A stretch of 64,000 bases of DNA from Spirochaeta isovalerica. GTDB lineage: Bacteria > Spirochaetota > Spirochaetia > DSM-2461. Location: positions 267,306-331,305 of the forward strand of contig NZ_JACHGJ010000005.1 in assembly GCF_014207565.1 (NCBI RefSeq). The letters are read 5' to 3'. The position numbers and the translations under genes are program-made. The number at the start of each line of letters is the position of its first letter. Position 1 is the first letter of the stretch. Shown piece after piece: positions 7,329-15,212 of this stretch. The notes below the pieces were generated by a model. It saw only the letters and a list, made by a program, of their open reading frames with translations, was not told where the DNA came from and did not search any database.

Positions 7329-8227
7329 GCTTTCACCTTCTTCTTACCGGTTTTGGAAGCCAGTTCATCGAGAAGCGGCGCAAACATATTCCCCATGAGG
7401 ATACCGAAACTGGTTCCTTCAGGGAAGAGAGAGAAATCGCGGATCAGCGCGACGGACACGCCGATGATAATGCCGTAGAGAAAGAGCGCCAGATTTTTCT
7501 TCGGAGATGAGATGGGGTCGGTCACCATAAAAACTCCGACGAAGAGAACGCTTCCCGACATCAGGCTCTGCAGAGGCGGTGCCTGAATAACGCCGGCATA
7601 ATAAAGAATGGCCTGAAGCCCCAGAAAAGAGACCAACATGGCCAGCATGGATCTCCAGCTCGCGGTTTTGGTTGCCAGTAGATAAATAGCGGCCAGGACG
7701 ATCAGAATCACAGCGCTGCCGCCGAGAGTTCCCATCCTTATACCGAAGAGAAGATCAGTCAATTCGGGGATCTGTCCCGATCTCATAAGCTCAAGAGACG
7801 TTGCGCTCGAAACGGCATCGGCTCCCAGAGTTCCGAACCGGCCGGGAGTCATCCAGCTGGTCGTCATGAGCAGGGGAAAAGTAATGTAAATGAAGAGACG
7901 CCCTGTAATGGCGGGATTGAAGACATTCCGTCCGAATCCGCCGTAAATAGCCTTTCCGAACATAACGCCGAAGATTATTCCGATTCCGGCGATCCACAAT
8001 GGTATGAGCGGCGGCATGGCAAGCGTAAAAAGGGTACAGGTTACCAGTACGGCTTCCGAAACCTTTTTATTATTCCGTTTGGTAAAGATGTATTCCGTCG
8101 CAATTCCCAGCGGAAAGACAACGGCAGCGATGGCCAGTGCCCGCCATCCGTAGAGATAGATGGAGAAAAGGTAGACCGGTATGAGCGAGTACAGCACCTT
8201 CCTCATCATATTCTGTTTCTGAAACAC
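7325..8227 (-). CDS. nqrB: Na+-NQR subunit B, first gene of the cluster
   Basis: A 300-residue integral membrane subunit of the NqrB/RnfD family. Recognisable blocks are VMFGKAIYGGFGRNVFNPA, a helix-rich core, and AVSSATSLELM, which carries the Thr that receives covalent FMN. It is about 100 residues shorter than typical NqrB; the missing part is the N-terminal extension. Translation starts at GTG behind a strong ribosome site (AGGGGGAATAA). It is the promoter-proximal gene, and nqrA, normally directly upstream, is absent: the bases upstream hold only a short divergent promoter region. Confidence 0.92.
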   Translation of the reverse strand: MFQKQNMMRKVLYSLIPVYLFSIYLYGWRALAIAAVVFPLGIATEYIFTKRNNKKVSEAVLVTCTLFTLAMPPLIPLWIAGIGIIFGVMFGKAIYGGFGRNVFNPAITGRLFIYITFPLLMTTSWMTPGRFGTLGADAVSSATSLELMRSGQIPELTDLLFGIRMGTLGGSAVILIVLAAIYLLATKTASWRSMLAMLVSFLGLQAILYYAGVIQAPPLQSLMSGSVLFVGVFMVTDPISSPKKNLALFLYGIIIGVSVALIRDFSLFPEGTSFGILMGNMFAPLLDELASKTGKKKVKA

Positions 8228-8333
8228 TTATTCCCCCTTAGTGTATGGAAAATTTCATAATTTTTATCGATTTTACTATATTAAAGAGTAGAACAATAGT
8301 AGTTTTTTAACAAACGTAAATTACGGGGTTTAT

Positions 8334-8753
8334 ATGATAAACAAAGGAATTATCCGGAACATTTCCGATAAAGATATTTTTGTTGAGGCTTTCACTTCTG
8401 AATCCGGAGAAGGCCATTCCTGCGGATCGGGAAGCTGCGACCACTGCAGCCAGAAGGGGAAGACACGGCTTGTCCGGGCTGAAAATCCGGAGAACCTCTC
8501 ATTGAGGATAGGAAATACAGTGGAAATGGAGATACCCTCCTCAGCGGCTTTGCTCGCTTTTTTCCGCATACTGCTTCTCCCGCCGCTTCTCTTTGCCCTT
8601 TTATACATACCGGCAGCTCATCTGCTCAAATGGACAGCAACCAACAGTATCATAGCCGGAGCCGCAGGGTTCTCATTGGCCATAGTACTGATATTGCTCT
8701 TAAAGAATAAAACTTCGGTGAAAGAGACTCCCAGAATTCTGAGAGTCCTTTAG
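8334..8753 (+). CDS. RseC/MucC-like positive regulator or redox accessory protein
   Basis: A 139-residue membrane protein of the RseC/MucC family. The N-terminal part (about residues 1-70) carries a Cys cluster (SGEGHSCGSGSCDHCSQKG), as in the family. Two membrane helices follow (FFRILLLPPLLFALLYIPA and IIAGAAGFSLAIVLILLL). RseC proteins act with Rnf/Nqr-type electron-transfer complexes in reducing SoxR or modulating sigma-E in some bacteria. It is divergent from nqrB across 106 bases, which supports a link to the nqr complex. Neither soxR nor rpoE/rseA is nearby, so the exact role is open. Confidence 0.8.
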   Translation: MINKGIIRNISDKDIFVEAFTSESGEGHSCGSGSCDHCSQKGKTRLVRAENPENLSLRIGNTVEMEIPSSAALLAFFRILLLPPLLFALLYIPAAHLLKWTATNSIIAGAAGFSLAIVLILLLKNKTSVKETPRILRVL

Positions 8754-8765
8754 AAACAGCGCTGA

Positions 8766-9431
8766 TCATGATCCAACGGGGAAGAGGAACCCCACCTGGA
8801 CATAGGGTCTGAAGAACGGCTGATTGATGGCGCTGTCCGCATCATCATATGTATAATCCTGCCGGGGGCTGTCATCGAGTCCGTCGGGGTTGTAGTAAAA
8901 AGTACCGTGAGCGTCGATACGGGTTTTCGGGAAAAACTCCAGCCCCGCCTTGACGCTTATGGATGTGCGGCTCCGGGAAAAGCCCATTCTCAATCCGCCT
9001 CCCAATCCGACGCCCCATCCGGTCGATTTAACCGAAAAAGCTTCATTGTTTCCGATAAAAGCAAAATGAGCCTGATAATGGTTGATGAGTCCCGAGACGG
9101 TCAGTTCGGCGGTCAGGTTATCCTTGACGGGGATCTTCCAGCCGGCGTCGAGAGCGACCATGAGAGACAGGCCGTACTCCTGAATGTTTCCGCCCTGGTT
9201 GTCATTTATAAATATCTTCCTCGCCTCTTCAGCATTACCCGGTTCGAATTGATAGGACGCCCCGGATCTGACCTGAATAAAAAGTGGAAAATCGCTTTCC
9301 GAATCGTCGAGGCGAAGCCCGAGAGTCACTCCCAGATCATTGTAGTACCCCACAGCCAGTTCTTCCGACAGCTGCAGAGAGAAGATATTTAAAGGCACAA
9401 AAACGATAATAAGAACTAATAGCTTTTTCAT
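8766..9431 (-). CDS. Outer-membrane beta-barrel protein
   Basis: A 221-residue exported protein with a clear signal peptide (MKKLLVLIIVFVPLNIFS). The mature part alternates hydrophobic and polar residues in short strands rich in Gly and aromatic residues (GVTLGLRL, YGLSLMVALDAGWKI, GWGVGLGGGLRMGF) and ends in a strand with aromatic residues (PYVQVGFLFPVGS). This fits an eight- to ten-stranded barrel. No family can be named. It is convergent with the RseC-like gene and divergent from the TetR operon. Confidence 0.7.
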   Translation of the reverse strand: MKKLLVLIIVFVPLNIFSLQLSEELAVGYYNDLGVTLGLRLDDSESDFPLFIQVRSGASYQFEPGNAEEARKIFINDNQGGNIQEYGLSLMVALDAGWKIPVKDNLTAELTVSGLINHYQAHFAFIGNNEAFSVKSTGWGVGLGGGLRMGFSRSRTSISVKAGLEFFPKTRIDAHGTFYYNPDGLDDSPRQDYTYDDADSAINQPFFRPYVQVGFLFPVGS

Positions 9432-9489
9432 AAATCAAAGATAGCTTACTTCACCGGACCAGCCCATATACTGTTCGGTACAAATGGAA

Positions 9490-9550
9490 TTGACAAAGAG
9501 GGCAAACCGGATTAATCTAAATGTCACACGCTGTGACATTTAGATTAATC
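9490..9550 (+). promoter_or_regulatory. Promoter with a 41-bp palindromic operator for the TetR operon
   Basis: A consensus -35 TTGACA (9490-9495) and a -10 candidate TAATCT (9513-9518) are separated by 17 bases. A perfect 19-base inverted repeat, GATTAATCTAAATGTCACA, with a CGC centre (9510-9550), starts inside the -10 region. Its core TGTCACA-CGC-TGTGACA is a typical TetR-family operator. A repressor bound here would block the promoter of the operon that contains the TetR gene, so autoregulation is likely. Confidence 0.75.
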
Positions 9551-9561
9551 TTGAGGAATGC

Positions 9562-10047
9562 ATGAAAAAGAACTTTTATCTGATAAACCTTGCGGGTTTC
9601 TCTCTTTTAAGCTTTGCCATGGAGATTGAGGGAGAGGAATGGAAAATCGGAGGGGAACTTTCACCGGGAGCCTTCGCCCTGACAGAGGAAATGGACGGAG
9701 AGCTGGTTTTCTATGTAAATAATTTCCGGGTGAACACGGATGAATCCATATGGTCCTACACCGACGACAGCTGGGATCTGAAGGTTTTTCTCGACGGGAA
9801 TATCGGTGGCTTCGATACGAATCGCTTCGACCTGCAGGGGTATATAGCGCAGCTGATCTCCGATCCCGATCTCGATGCTCTCCGGCCGAGTGTACTGGAT
9901 CTGGATATTCCCGGTTCCGGAGATTTCGAGCCGCGGATATCCGTCGGCAGAGGAAGCTATTCCATAGAAAGAGAGGAGAACCGCATCAGGATCTTCATGA
10001 TGCATAACGGCGGGGTTGAAATCGTCATGGAGAAGAGGGGGGAATAA
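9562..10047 (+). CDS. Unknown protein, first gene of the TetR operon
   Basis: A 161-residue acidic protein without a recognised domain. A short hydrophobic N-terminus (FYLINLAGFSLLSFA) may be a signal peptide or anchor. The rest looks like beta-rich repeats (GELVFYVNNFRVNTDESIWS, DLKVFLDGNIGGFD, FEPRISVGRGSYSI). Its stop codon overlaps the ATG of the TetR gene, so the two are translationally coupled, and the strong palindrome lies just 11 bases before its start. A periplasmic or surface protein made with the downstream sugar genes is possible but unproven. Confidence 0.7.
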   Translation: MKKNFYLINLAGFSLLSFAMEIEGEEWKIGGELSPGAFALTEEMDGELVFYVNNFRVNTDESIWSYTDDSWDLKVFLDGNIGGFDTNRFDLQGYIAQLISDPDLDALRPSVLDLDIPGSGDFEPRISVGRGSYSIEREENRIRIFMMHNGGVEIVMEKRGE

Positions 10048-10679
10048 TGGAAAAGAAAGAGAAAACCAGAGAGACAATATTGTCGAAAGCCCGGGAGATC
10101 TTTCTGAAAAAAGGGCTCTTTGATGTGATTATGGACGATATTGCGGAGGAAGCGGGACTGACCAGAAGAACCCTGTACCGCTATTTCGCCACCAAGGAGG
10201 ACCTGGCTTTCGAGACGACCATCGGCCTGATCGACGAGTGGAACAGCTACCAGAAGGAGGTCGCCTCCGGGCTTCAGGGGTCCGGTCTGGACCGGCTGGA
10301 AACCTTTCTCGGAAAACTGATCGAATATATGTCCGACCGTCTCGATGTCATGAGATACCTGGGAGAATTCGACTTCTATTTCAAAGGGGAAAAGGAATCG
10401 GTCGCATCGGAGGAGGAGAGGGAGAGATTCGAGGGCGTCATTCTGGAATCCGATGACCTGCTCAGAGAAATGCTCGAACGGGGGATCGGCGACAAATCCA
10501 TACGGGACCAGATCGATATACCCCTGACAATTGCCACCATATCAAATGTGCTGTGGAGCTTTGCCCAGAGAGTGGCCGCGCGGGACAGCCGCATCATAAG
10601 AGAGACGGGATACCGGGGCGTGGAACTCATCGCCCATCAGGTGAGCCTGTACATCGACGCATTGAAGGAGAACAGATGA
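10047..10679 (+). CDS. TetR-family transcriptional regulator
   Basis: A 210-residue regulator. The N-terminal HTH domain (residues 6-50) reads TRETILSKAREIFLKKGLFD, then MDDIAEEAGLTRRTLYRYFA, an excellent TetR signature; the C-terminal helical ligand domain is not assignable to a subfamily. It lies between an unknown gene and a GH1 glycosidase, overlapping both by a few bases, so it sits inside the operon it probably controls. The likely binding site is the 41-bp palindrome at the operon promoter. The inducer is unknown; a glycoside or its product is a guess from context. Confidence 0.93.
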   Translation: MEKKEKTRETILSKAREIFLKKGLFDVIMDDIAEEAGLTRRTLYRYFATKEDLAFETTIGLIDEWNSYQKEVASGLQGSGLDRLETFLGKLIEYMSDRLDVMRYLGEFDFYFKGEKESVASEEERERFEGVILESDDLLREMLERGIGDKSIRDQIDIPLTIATISNVLWSFAQRVAARDSRIIRETGYRGVELIAHQVSLYIDALKENR

Positions 10680-11998
10680 AAGAGATTGAATTGCCCCGGG
10701 ATTTCCTTCTGGGAAGCGCCACGGCGGCCACCCAGATAGAAGGCGGGGATAAAAACAGCAACTGGTACCACTGGTCGCTGAAAGGAAAGATCGAGGGGGG
10801 AGCCAGCTCCCTCACTGCGGCGGACCACTGGAATAGAGTGGAAGAAGATATCGCCCTGATGAAGGAAATGAATCAGGAAATCTACCGGATGAGCCTGGAG
10901 TGGAGCCGGATCGAACCGGATGAAAGCGTCTGGTCCGACGAGGGCATAGAGCACTACCGCAGAGAACTGACCCTGCTGAAAGAGGCGGGCATAGAGCCTC
11001 TGGTAACCCTCCACCACTTCTCCCACCCCCAGTGGTTTGAAGACAAAGGGGCCTGGGCTTCGACGGAAAGCGTCGGATTCTTTATCCGGTTCACATCGAA
11101 AGTCGTGGAAACCCTGGGAGAGCTGATCGGGGAGTACTGCACGATCAACGAGCCGAATGTCTTTGTCAACGACACATATATGGACGGGAAATACCCGCCG
11201 GGGCATAAAGACGATATCCGGTCCTATTTCAAAGCTTCGCGGAATCTGATACTCGCCCATCTGGAAGCCTATGAACTGATTCACCGCATGAGAGAGGAGA
11301 GAGGCTGGAAGGGAACCAGAGTGGGCATGGCCATTCATCTGGCATGGTTCGAAAAAGGGGACGGCAATCCTCTGGCCGGACTGAGCCTGAAGCTCATGGA
11401 CTATTCGTTCCACAGCCTGTTTTTAAAAGGCATGGTCGAGGGACGGCTCTCTTTTCCCGTCGGCTCGGGCCATCCCCGGGGCAAAGGCCTTTTCTGCGAT
11501 TTCATAGGCATAAATTACTACTCACGCCATCTGATTCACTCGAGCCTGAATCCGGCGACGCTTTTCGGAGAAGTCCGGGTGGAGGAAAACCTGCCTGATG
11601 ATCGCCTGAACGATCTGGGCTGGGAAATCTACCCCGAGGGGCTGTACCGCACGGTCGGGAAAACCTTTGAGAAGTACGGCCTCCCCGTCTACATAACGGA
11701 AAACGGCATTCCCGATGCCCGCGACGCCAAAAGAGCCCGTTTTATCTATGACCATATGGCCCAGATACGTAAGCTGCTCGATGAGGGAGTCGATGTCAGG
11801 CGGTACTATCACTGGTCGCTGCTCGACAATCTGGAATGGAATGACGGCTACGGCCCGCGTTTCGGCCTCATCGAAGTGGATTACGAAACACAGGAGAGAA
11901 GAATCCGCGAAAGCGGCCGCTTCTACGGAGAACTGTGCTCCGGCAAAAAAATAACCCAGGGGATGATGGACCGCTATCTCCCGGGATACAGGAAGTGA
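10676..11998 (+). CDS. Glycoside hydrolase family 1 (beta-glucosidase type)
   Basis: A 440-residue (beta/alpha)8 retaining glycosidase, cytoplasmic (no signal peptide). The N-terminus LPRDFLLGSATAATQIEGG is the GH1 start signature. The acid/base Glu lies in TINEPNVF and the nucleophile Glu in YITENGIPD. The C-terminal aglycone region has WSLLDNLEWNDGYGPRFGL. There is no obvious 6-phospho-glycoside motif set, so an unphosphorylated beta-glucoside or galactoside imported by the neighbouring symporter is the likely substrate. The ATG overlaps the TetR stop by 4 bases. Confidence 0.94.
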   Translation: MKEIELPRDFLLGSATAATQIEGGDKNSNWYHWSLKGKIEGGASSLTAADHWNRVEEDIALMKEMNQEIYRMSLEWSRIEPDESVWSDEGIEHYRRELTLLKEAGIEPLVTLHHFSHPQWFEDKGAWASTESVGFFIRFTSKVVETLGELIGEYCTINEPNVFVNDTYMDGKYPPGHKDDIRSYFKASRNLILAHLEAYELIHRMREERGWKGTRVGMAIHLAWFEKGDGNPLAGLSLKLMDYSFHSLFLKGMVEGRLSFPVGSGHPRGKGLFCDFIGINYYSRHLIHSSLNPATLFGEVRVEENLPDDRLNDLGWEIYPEGLYRTVGKTFEKYGLPVYITENGIPDARDAKRARFIYDHMAQIRKLLDEGVDVRRYYHWSLLDNLEWNDGYGPRFGLIEVDYETQERRIRESGRFYGELCSGKKITQGMMDRYLPGYRK

Positions 11999-12001
11999 GT
12001 T

Positions 12002-13339
12002 ATGGGCGAATTGAAATTATCCACTAAAATCGGTTACGGCATGGGTGATCTGGCGGGGAACCTTCTCTTTCAGATGACAGTCATCTACCTTCTCTTTTTC
12101 TACACCGACGTGCTGGGCATATCGGCCATGGCGGCCGGTATCATCTTTCTCATCGCCCGGCTCTGGGATGCGGTAAACGACCCGGTCATGGGCCTGCTTA
12201 TGGACAGAACCAGATCGAAACACGGAAAAGCCAGAGTGTACCTTCTCTACGGCTCCCTGCCCCTGGGGCTGGCGACCATCGCCATGTTCTACGCTCCGGA
12301 TCTGCCGATGGGGGGAAAGGTCGCCTATGCCGCGGGCACCTACATCCTCTGGGGCATGCTCTTCACGCTGGTCAATATTCCCTACTCCTCCCTGACCGCT
12401 TCTCTGACCGACATCCCCCAGGAGCGGACAGACCTCTCCTCCATAAGGATGATCTTCATGCTCATCGGCGTCATTATCGTTTCGGTCGCGACTGAGCCTC
12501 TGGTATCGTCATTCGCCACACCATCCCGGGGCTATTTCTCCGTAACGGCTATCTTCTCCCTGCTGGCCCTTTTCTTTTTTCTTCTCTGTTTCAGGCTGAC
12601 GGGGAAAGCGGCATCAGAGAGCCGGAAAAAAGATGAGTCCTACAAACTCGGCGAGATATGGCCCCTGCTTCTGAAAAACAGGCAGCTGCTCATCGTAACC
12701 GCCGCGTCTCTGATCGGTAATATGGCCGTATTCATCCGCGAAACTTCGGCGATTTACTACGTCACCTACAATATGGGCGACAGCGGCATGCTCCCGTTCT
12801 TTCTGGGCATTGTCGTGCTTTCCATGCTGGCGGCCAATCTTATGATCCCCCTGGCCACTAAAAAATGGGATAAGAAGGGAACATATCTGATAGGTTCGGC
12901 CATAGGCGTGGCCGGATCAGTCATCTTTCACTTCATCCCCTACGATCAGACGGCGTTGATCTTCCTTTTCGGAGCTCTGAGCAGTTTCGGGATCGCGGCG
13001 ATTTCGACAGTCGGCTGGGCCATGATTCCCGATACGATAGAGTACGGTGAACTGGTAACGGGCAAAAGGGCCGAGGGCATTTCCTATGCGGTCTACAGCT
13101 TCAGCCAGAAACTGGCCACGGCCGTAGCGGGAATAACGGTGGCCTCGGTTCTCCAGTGGTCCGGCTATGCAGCTAATATCCCGGTTCAGTCCGATCAGAC
13201 CCTGAGGGGCATTCTCAGCACATTGACGGTAATACCCGTCATTTTCATAGTTCTGTCCATGGGCATCATCCGACTCTATGCAATCGACAGAACAACCTAT
13301 GAAGGAATTCTGCTCAAACTGAAGGAAAAGATGTCATAA
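12002..13339 (+). CDS. GPH-family (MelB-like) sugar:cation symporter
   Basis: A 445-residue inner-membrane transporter with about 12 helices. The N-terminus KIGYGMGDLAGNLLFQ and the loop LWDAVNDPVMGLLMDRTRSK (MelB-type cation and sugar site), followed by GKARVYLLYGS, identify the glycoside-pentoside-hexuronide:cation family. It lies 3 bases after the GH1 gene, and the pair forms an import-and-hydrolyse unit for a short glycoside. GPH transporters also take hexuronides, so substrate is not certain. It is the last gene of the TetR operon; a palindrome follows immediately. Confidence 0.93.
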   Translation: MGELKLSTKIGYGMGDLAGNLLFQMTVIYLLFFYTDVLGISAMAAGIIFLIARLWDAVNDPVMGLLMDRTRSKHGKARVYLLYGSLPLGLATIAMFYAPDLPMGGKVAYAAGTYILWGMLFTLVNIPYSSLTASLTDIPQERTDLSSIRMIFMLIGVIIVSVATEPLVSSFATPSRGYFSVTAIFSLLALFFFLLCFRLTGKAASESRKKDESYKLGEIWPLLLKNRQLLIVTAASLIGNMAVFIRETSAIYYVTYNMGDSGMLPFFLGIVVLSMLAANLMIPLATKKWDKKGTYLIGSAIGVAGSVIFHFIPYDQTALIFLFGALSSFGIAAISTVGWAMIPDTIEYGELVTGKRAEGISYAVYSFSQKLATAVAGITVASVLQWSGYAANIPVQSDQTLRGILSTLTVIPVIFIVLSMGIIRLYAIDRTTYEGILLKLKEKMS

Positions 13340-13342
13340 GAA

Positions 13343-13394
13343 GCAGAGAAATAGTTGACCATGCAACTATTTCTCTGCTATTTTAGTTGCATGG
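13343..13394 (+). promoter_or_regulatory. Three half-sites: terminator stem and/or MarR operator-promoter
   Basis: A 15-base inverted repeat GCAGAGAAATAGTTG ... CAACTATTTCTCTGC (13343-13378) has a 6-base loop. It overlaps a second inverted pair CCATGCAACTA (13359-13369) / TAGTTGCATGG (13384-13394). A -35 TTGACC (13355-13360) and a -10 TATTTT (13379-13384) with 18-base spacing lie inside. This fits an autoregulated MarR promoter, with the outer stem possibly also ending the upstream operon. Confidence 0.6.
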
Positions 13395-13849
13395 CTAACT
13401 TTAAATCCGTAGGCAATGTCGTATCCATACTCTACCGATACACACAGATCTATCTGAAGGAGACTCTGTCCGATCTGGATCTCCACGGCTCGGGACAGAT
13501 TAAAATCGTTCTGACTCTGTCAAAACATCCCGAAGGTCTGTCCCAGGACAAACTGGCCCGGATATTAATTGTGGACAAGGCGACTGTCTCCAAAATGATC
13601 CGCCCCCTGGTGCAAAACGGGATGGTCGAGAGATCGGTGAACCCCGATGACAAAAGAGCCTATATCGTAAAATTAAGCGAAAAAGCCCTTGCGAATGTGC
13701 CGGAAATCAAGAGACGGACCGGCAGATGGACCCAATTGATGAGCCGGAATATTCCTCCGGAACGGATGGACGGGTTTTTCGAAACAATGGAGATCATGTT
13801 GAAAAACGCGGCCGACTATCTCAAGGAAGGAAATATTGAAAAAAGCTAG
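13391..13849 (+). CDS. MarR-family transcriptional regulator
   Basis: A 152-residue winged-helix regulator. The DNA-binding part reads LSKHPEGLSQDKLARILIVD then KATVSKMIRPLVQNGMVERS and the wing NPDDKRAYIVKLSEK, all standard for MarR. The start MANFKSVGN was chosen because it is the natural family N-terminus; upstream in-frame starts would place the operator inside the coding region. It overlaps the start of a MATE pump gene, a classic MarR-efflux pair in which the regulator represses both genes until a drug or phenolic ligand binds. The ligand cannot be inferred. Confidence 0.92.
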   Translation: MANFKSVGNVVSILYRYTQIYLKETLSDLDLHGSGQIKIVLTLSKHPEGLSQDKLARILIVDKATVSKMIRPLVQNGMVERSVNPDDKRAYIVKLSEKALANVPEIKRRTGRWTQLMSRNIPPERMDGFFETMEIMLKNAADYLKEGNIEKS

Positions 13850-15212
13850 AAGAATTATGACCGAAGGCCCGATTCCCCCGATTCTGATAAAAATGGCAGC
13901 CGGCATGCTCTTCGGCTTCATCGCCATGTCGGCCTTCAACGCCGTGGACACCTATTTCGTGGGTCGGCTGGGCGCCATGGAACTGGCGGCCATGAGCTAT
14001 ACTTTTCCCGTAGTCATGATTCTCAATTCCATTGCTCTGGGATTGGGAGTGGGCCTGTCCTCCAATGTTTCCCGGGCGATCGGAGCCGGAAAGAACCATC
14101 TTGTCAAAAGGCTGACAACAGACGGGCTGGTACTGGCTGTCCTGGTTGTCATCATTATCGGAATGGCCGGAATTCTGACCATAGTCCCCCTCTTCTCCAT
14201 CCTGGGAGCAGAAGGCAGAACTCTCGGCCTGATTAAAGATTACATGACCATCTGGTATTTCGGGGTACCTTTTGTCGTCATCCCCATGGTCGGCAACAAT
14301 GTCATCCGCGCGACGGGAGACACGCTCACCCCGAGTCTGATTATGATGACATCGGTGTTCATCAATGTCATACTGGATCCATTAATGATCTTCGGAATAG
14401 GCCCTTTTCCCGCTATGGGAATTTCCGGCGCGGCGCTGGCAACAGTCATTGCCCGCTTAACGACTTTTTTCTTTTCACTAAGCATTCTGGGACTCAGAGA
14501 AAAGCTTCTTTCTTTTGAAATACCCCACCATTCGGAAGTTCTTTCAAACTGGAAGCAGATCGCTTATATCGGCGTGCCCGCGGCTTTGGTTCAGGCCATA
14601 AATCCCCTTACGCTGGGGGTTCTGACCCGTATTCTCGCCGGATTCGGTGATAAAGTGGTGGCCGGGTTCGGTGCTGCCGGTCGACTTGAATTTCTCATAA
14701 TGGCCATACCCGCCGCATTCGGTACGGTTATGGCCCCTTTCGCCGGGCAGAACTGGGGGGCGAAGAAGATTGAAAGAATTAAGGAGGGCGTCCGTTTTTC
14801 CGCCATGGCTTCCCTTCTGTGGGGAGTCATCGTTTTTGTCCTTTTCCTTTTCGCATCCGAATCGATTATCGGTTTGTTCAGCAGCGATCCGGTTGTGAGA
14901 AACGCCGGAGCGGCCTACATGAAAATAATGGGCCTGGGGTATGGCTTTTTCGGAATACTGATGATCTCCAGCCAGAGCCTGAACGCCATGAACAAACCGC
15001 TCCACTCAGCGGGAGTGACGATTACAAAATCCTTTATTATCAATATCCCCCTGGCCTTGATCGGTTCACGGGTCCTTATGGAAAGCGGTGTGTTTACAGC
15101 GTCTCTCATCGCCAATATATCAGGAGGACTACTGGGACTTTTTATCGTATTCAGAATTCTGAATCACAAGATCTCACAATTGAGAGAGACGGTCCAGGCT
15201 ACGGCCGGTTGA
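13836..15212 (+). CDS. MATE-family efflux transporter (MarR-linked)
   Basis: A 458-residue inner-membrane antiporter with about 12 helices in two homologous halves (family MATE, NorM/DinF-like subfamily). Recognisable stretches are FNAVDTYFVGRLGAMELAAM near the N-terminus and LGVLTRILAGFGDKVVAGFG in the second half. It starts at TTG, in frame behind AAGGAAGG, inside the MarR gene; a later ATG (13857) is an alternative. It should export cationic compounds using H+ or Na+. Its last 39 bases overlap the end of the convergent decarboxylase gene. Confidence 0.93.
   Translation: MKKARRIMTEGPIPPILIKMAAGMLFGFIAMSAFNAVDTYFVGRLGAMELAAMSYTFPVVMILNSIALGLGVGLSSNVSRAIGAGKNHLVKRLTTDGLVLAVLVVIIIGMAGILTIVPLFSILGAEGRTLGLIKDYMTIWYFGVPFVVIPMVGNNVIRATGDTLTPSLIMMTSVFINVILDPLMIFGIGPFPAMGISGAALATVIARLTTFFFSLSILGLREKLLSFEIPHHSEVLSNWKQIAYIGVPAALVQAINPLTLGVLTRILAGFGDKVVAGFGAAGRLEFLIMAIPAAFGTVMAPFAGQNWGAKKIERIKEGVRFSAMASLLWGVIVFVLFLFASESIIGLFSSDPVVRNAGAAYMKIMGLGYGFFGILMISSQSLNAMNKPLHSAGVTITKSFIINIPLALIGSRVLMESGVFTASLIANISGGLLGLFIVFRILNHKISQLRETVQATAG

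Noticed and set aside
4394..8227. Reading the cluster as Rnf rather than Nqr
   Set aside because: NqrF with FAD and [2Fe-2S] domains is present, no rnfB or rnfC is seen, and the D and E subunit motifs match NqrD/NqrE.
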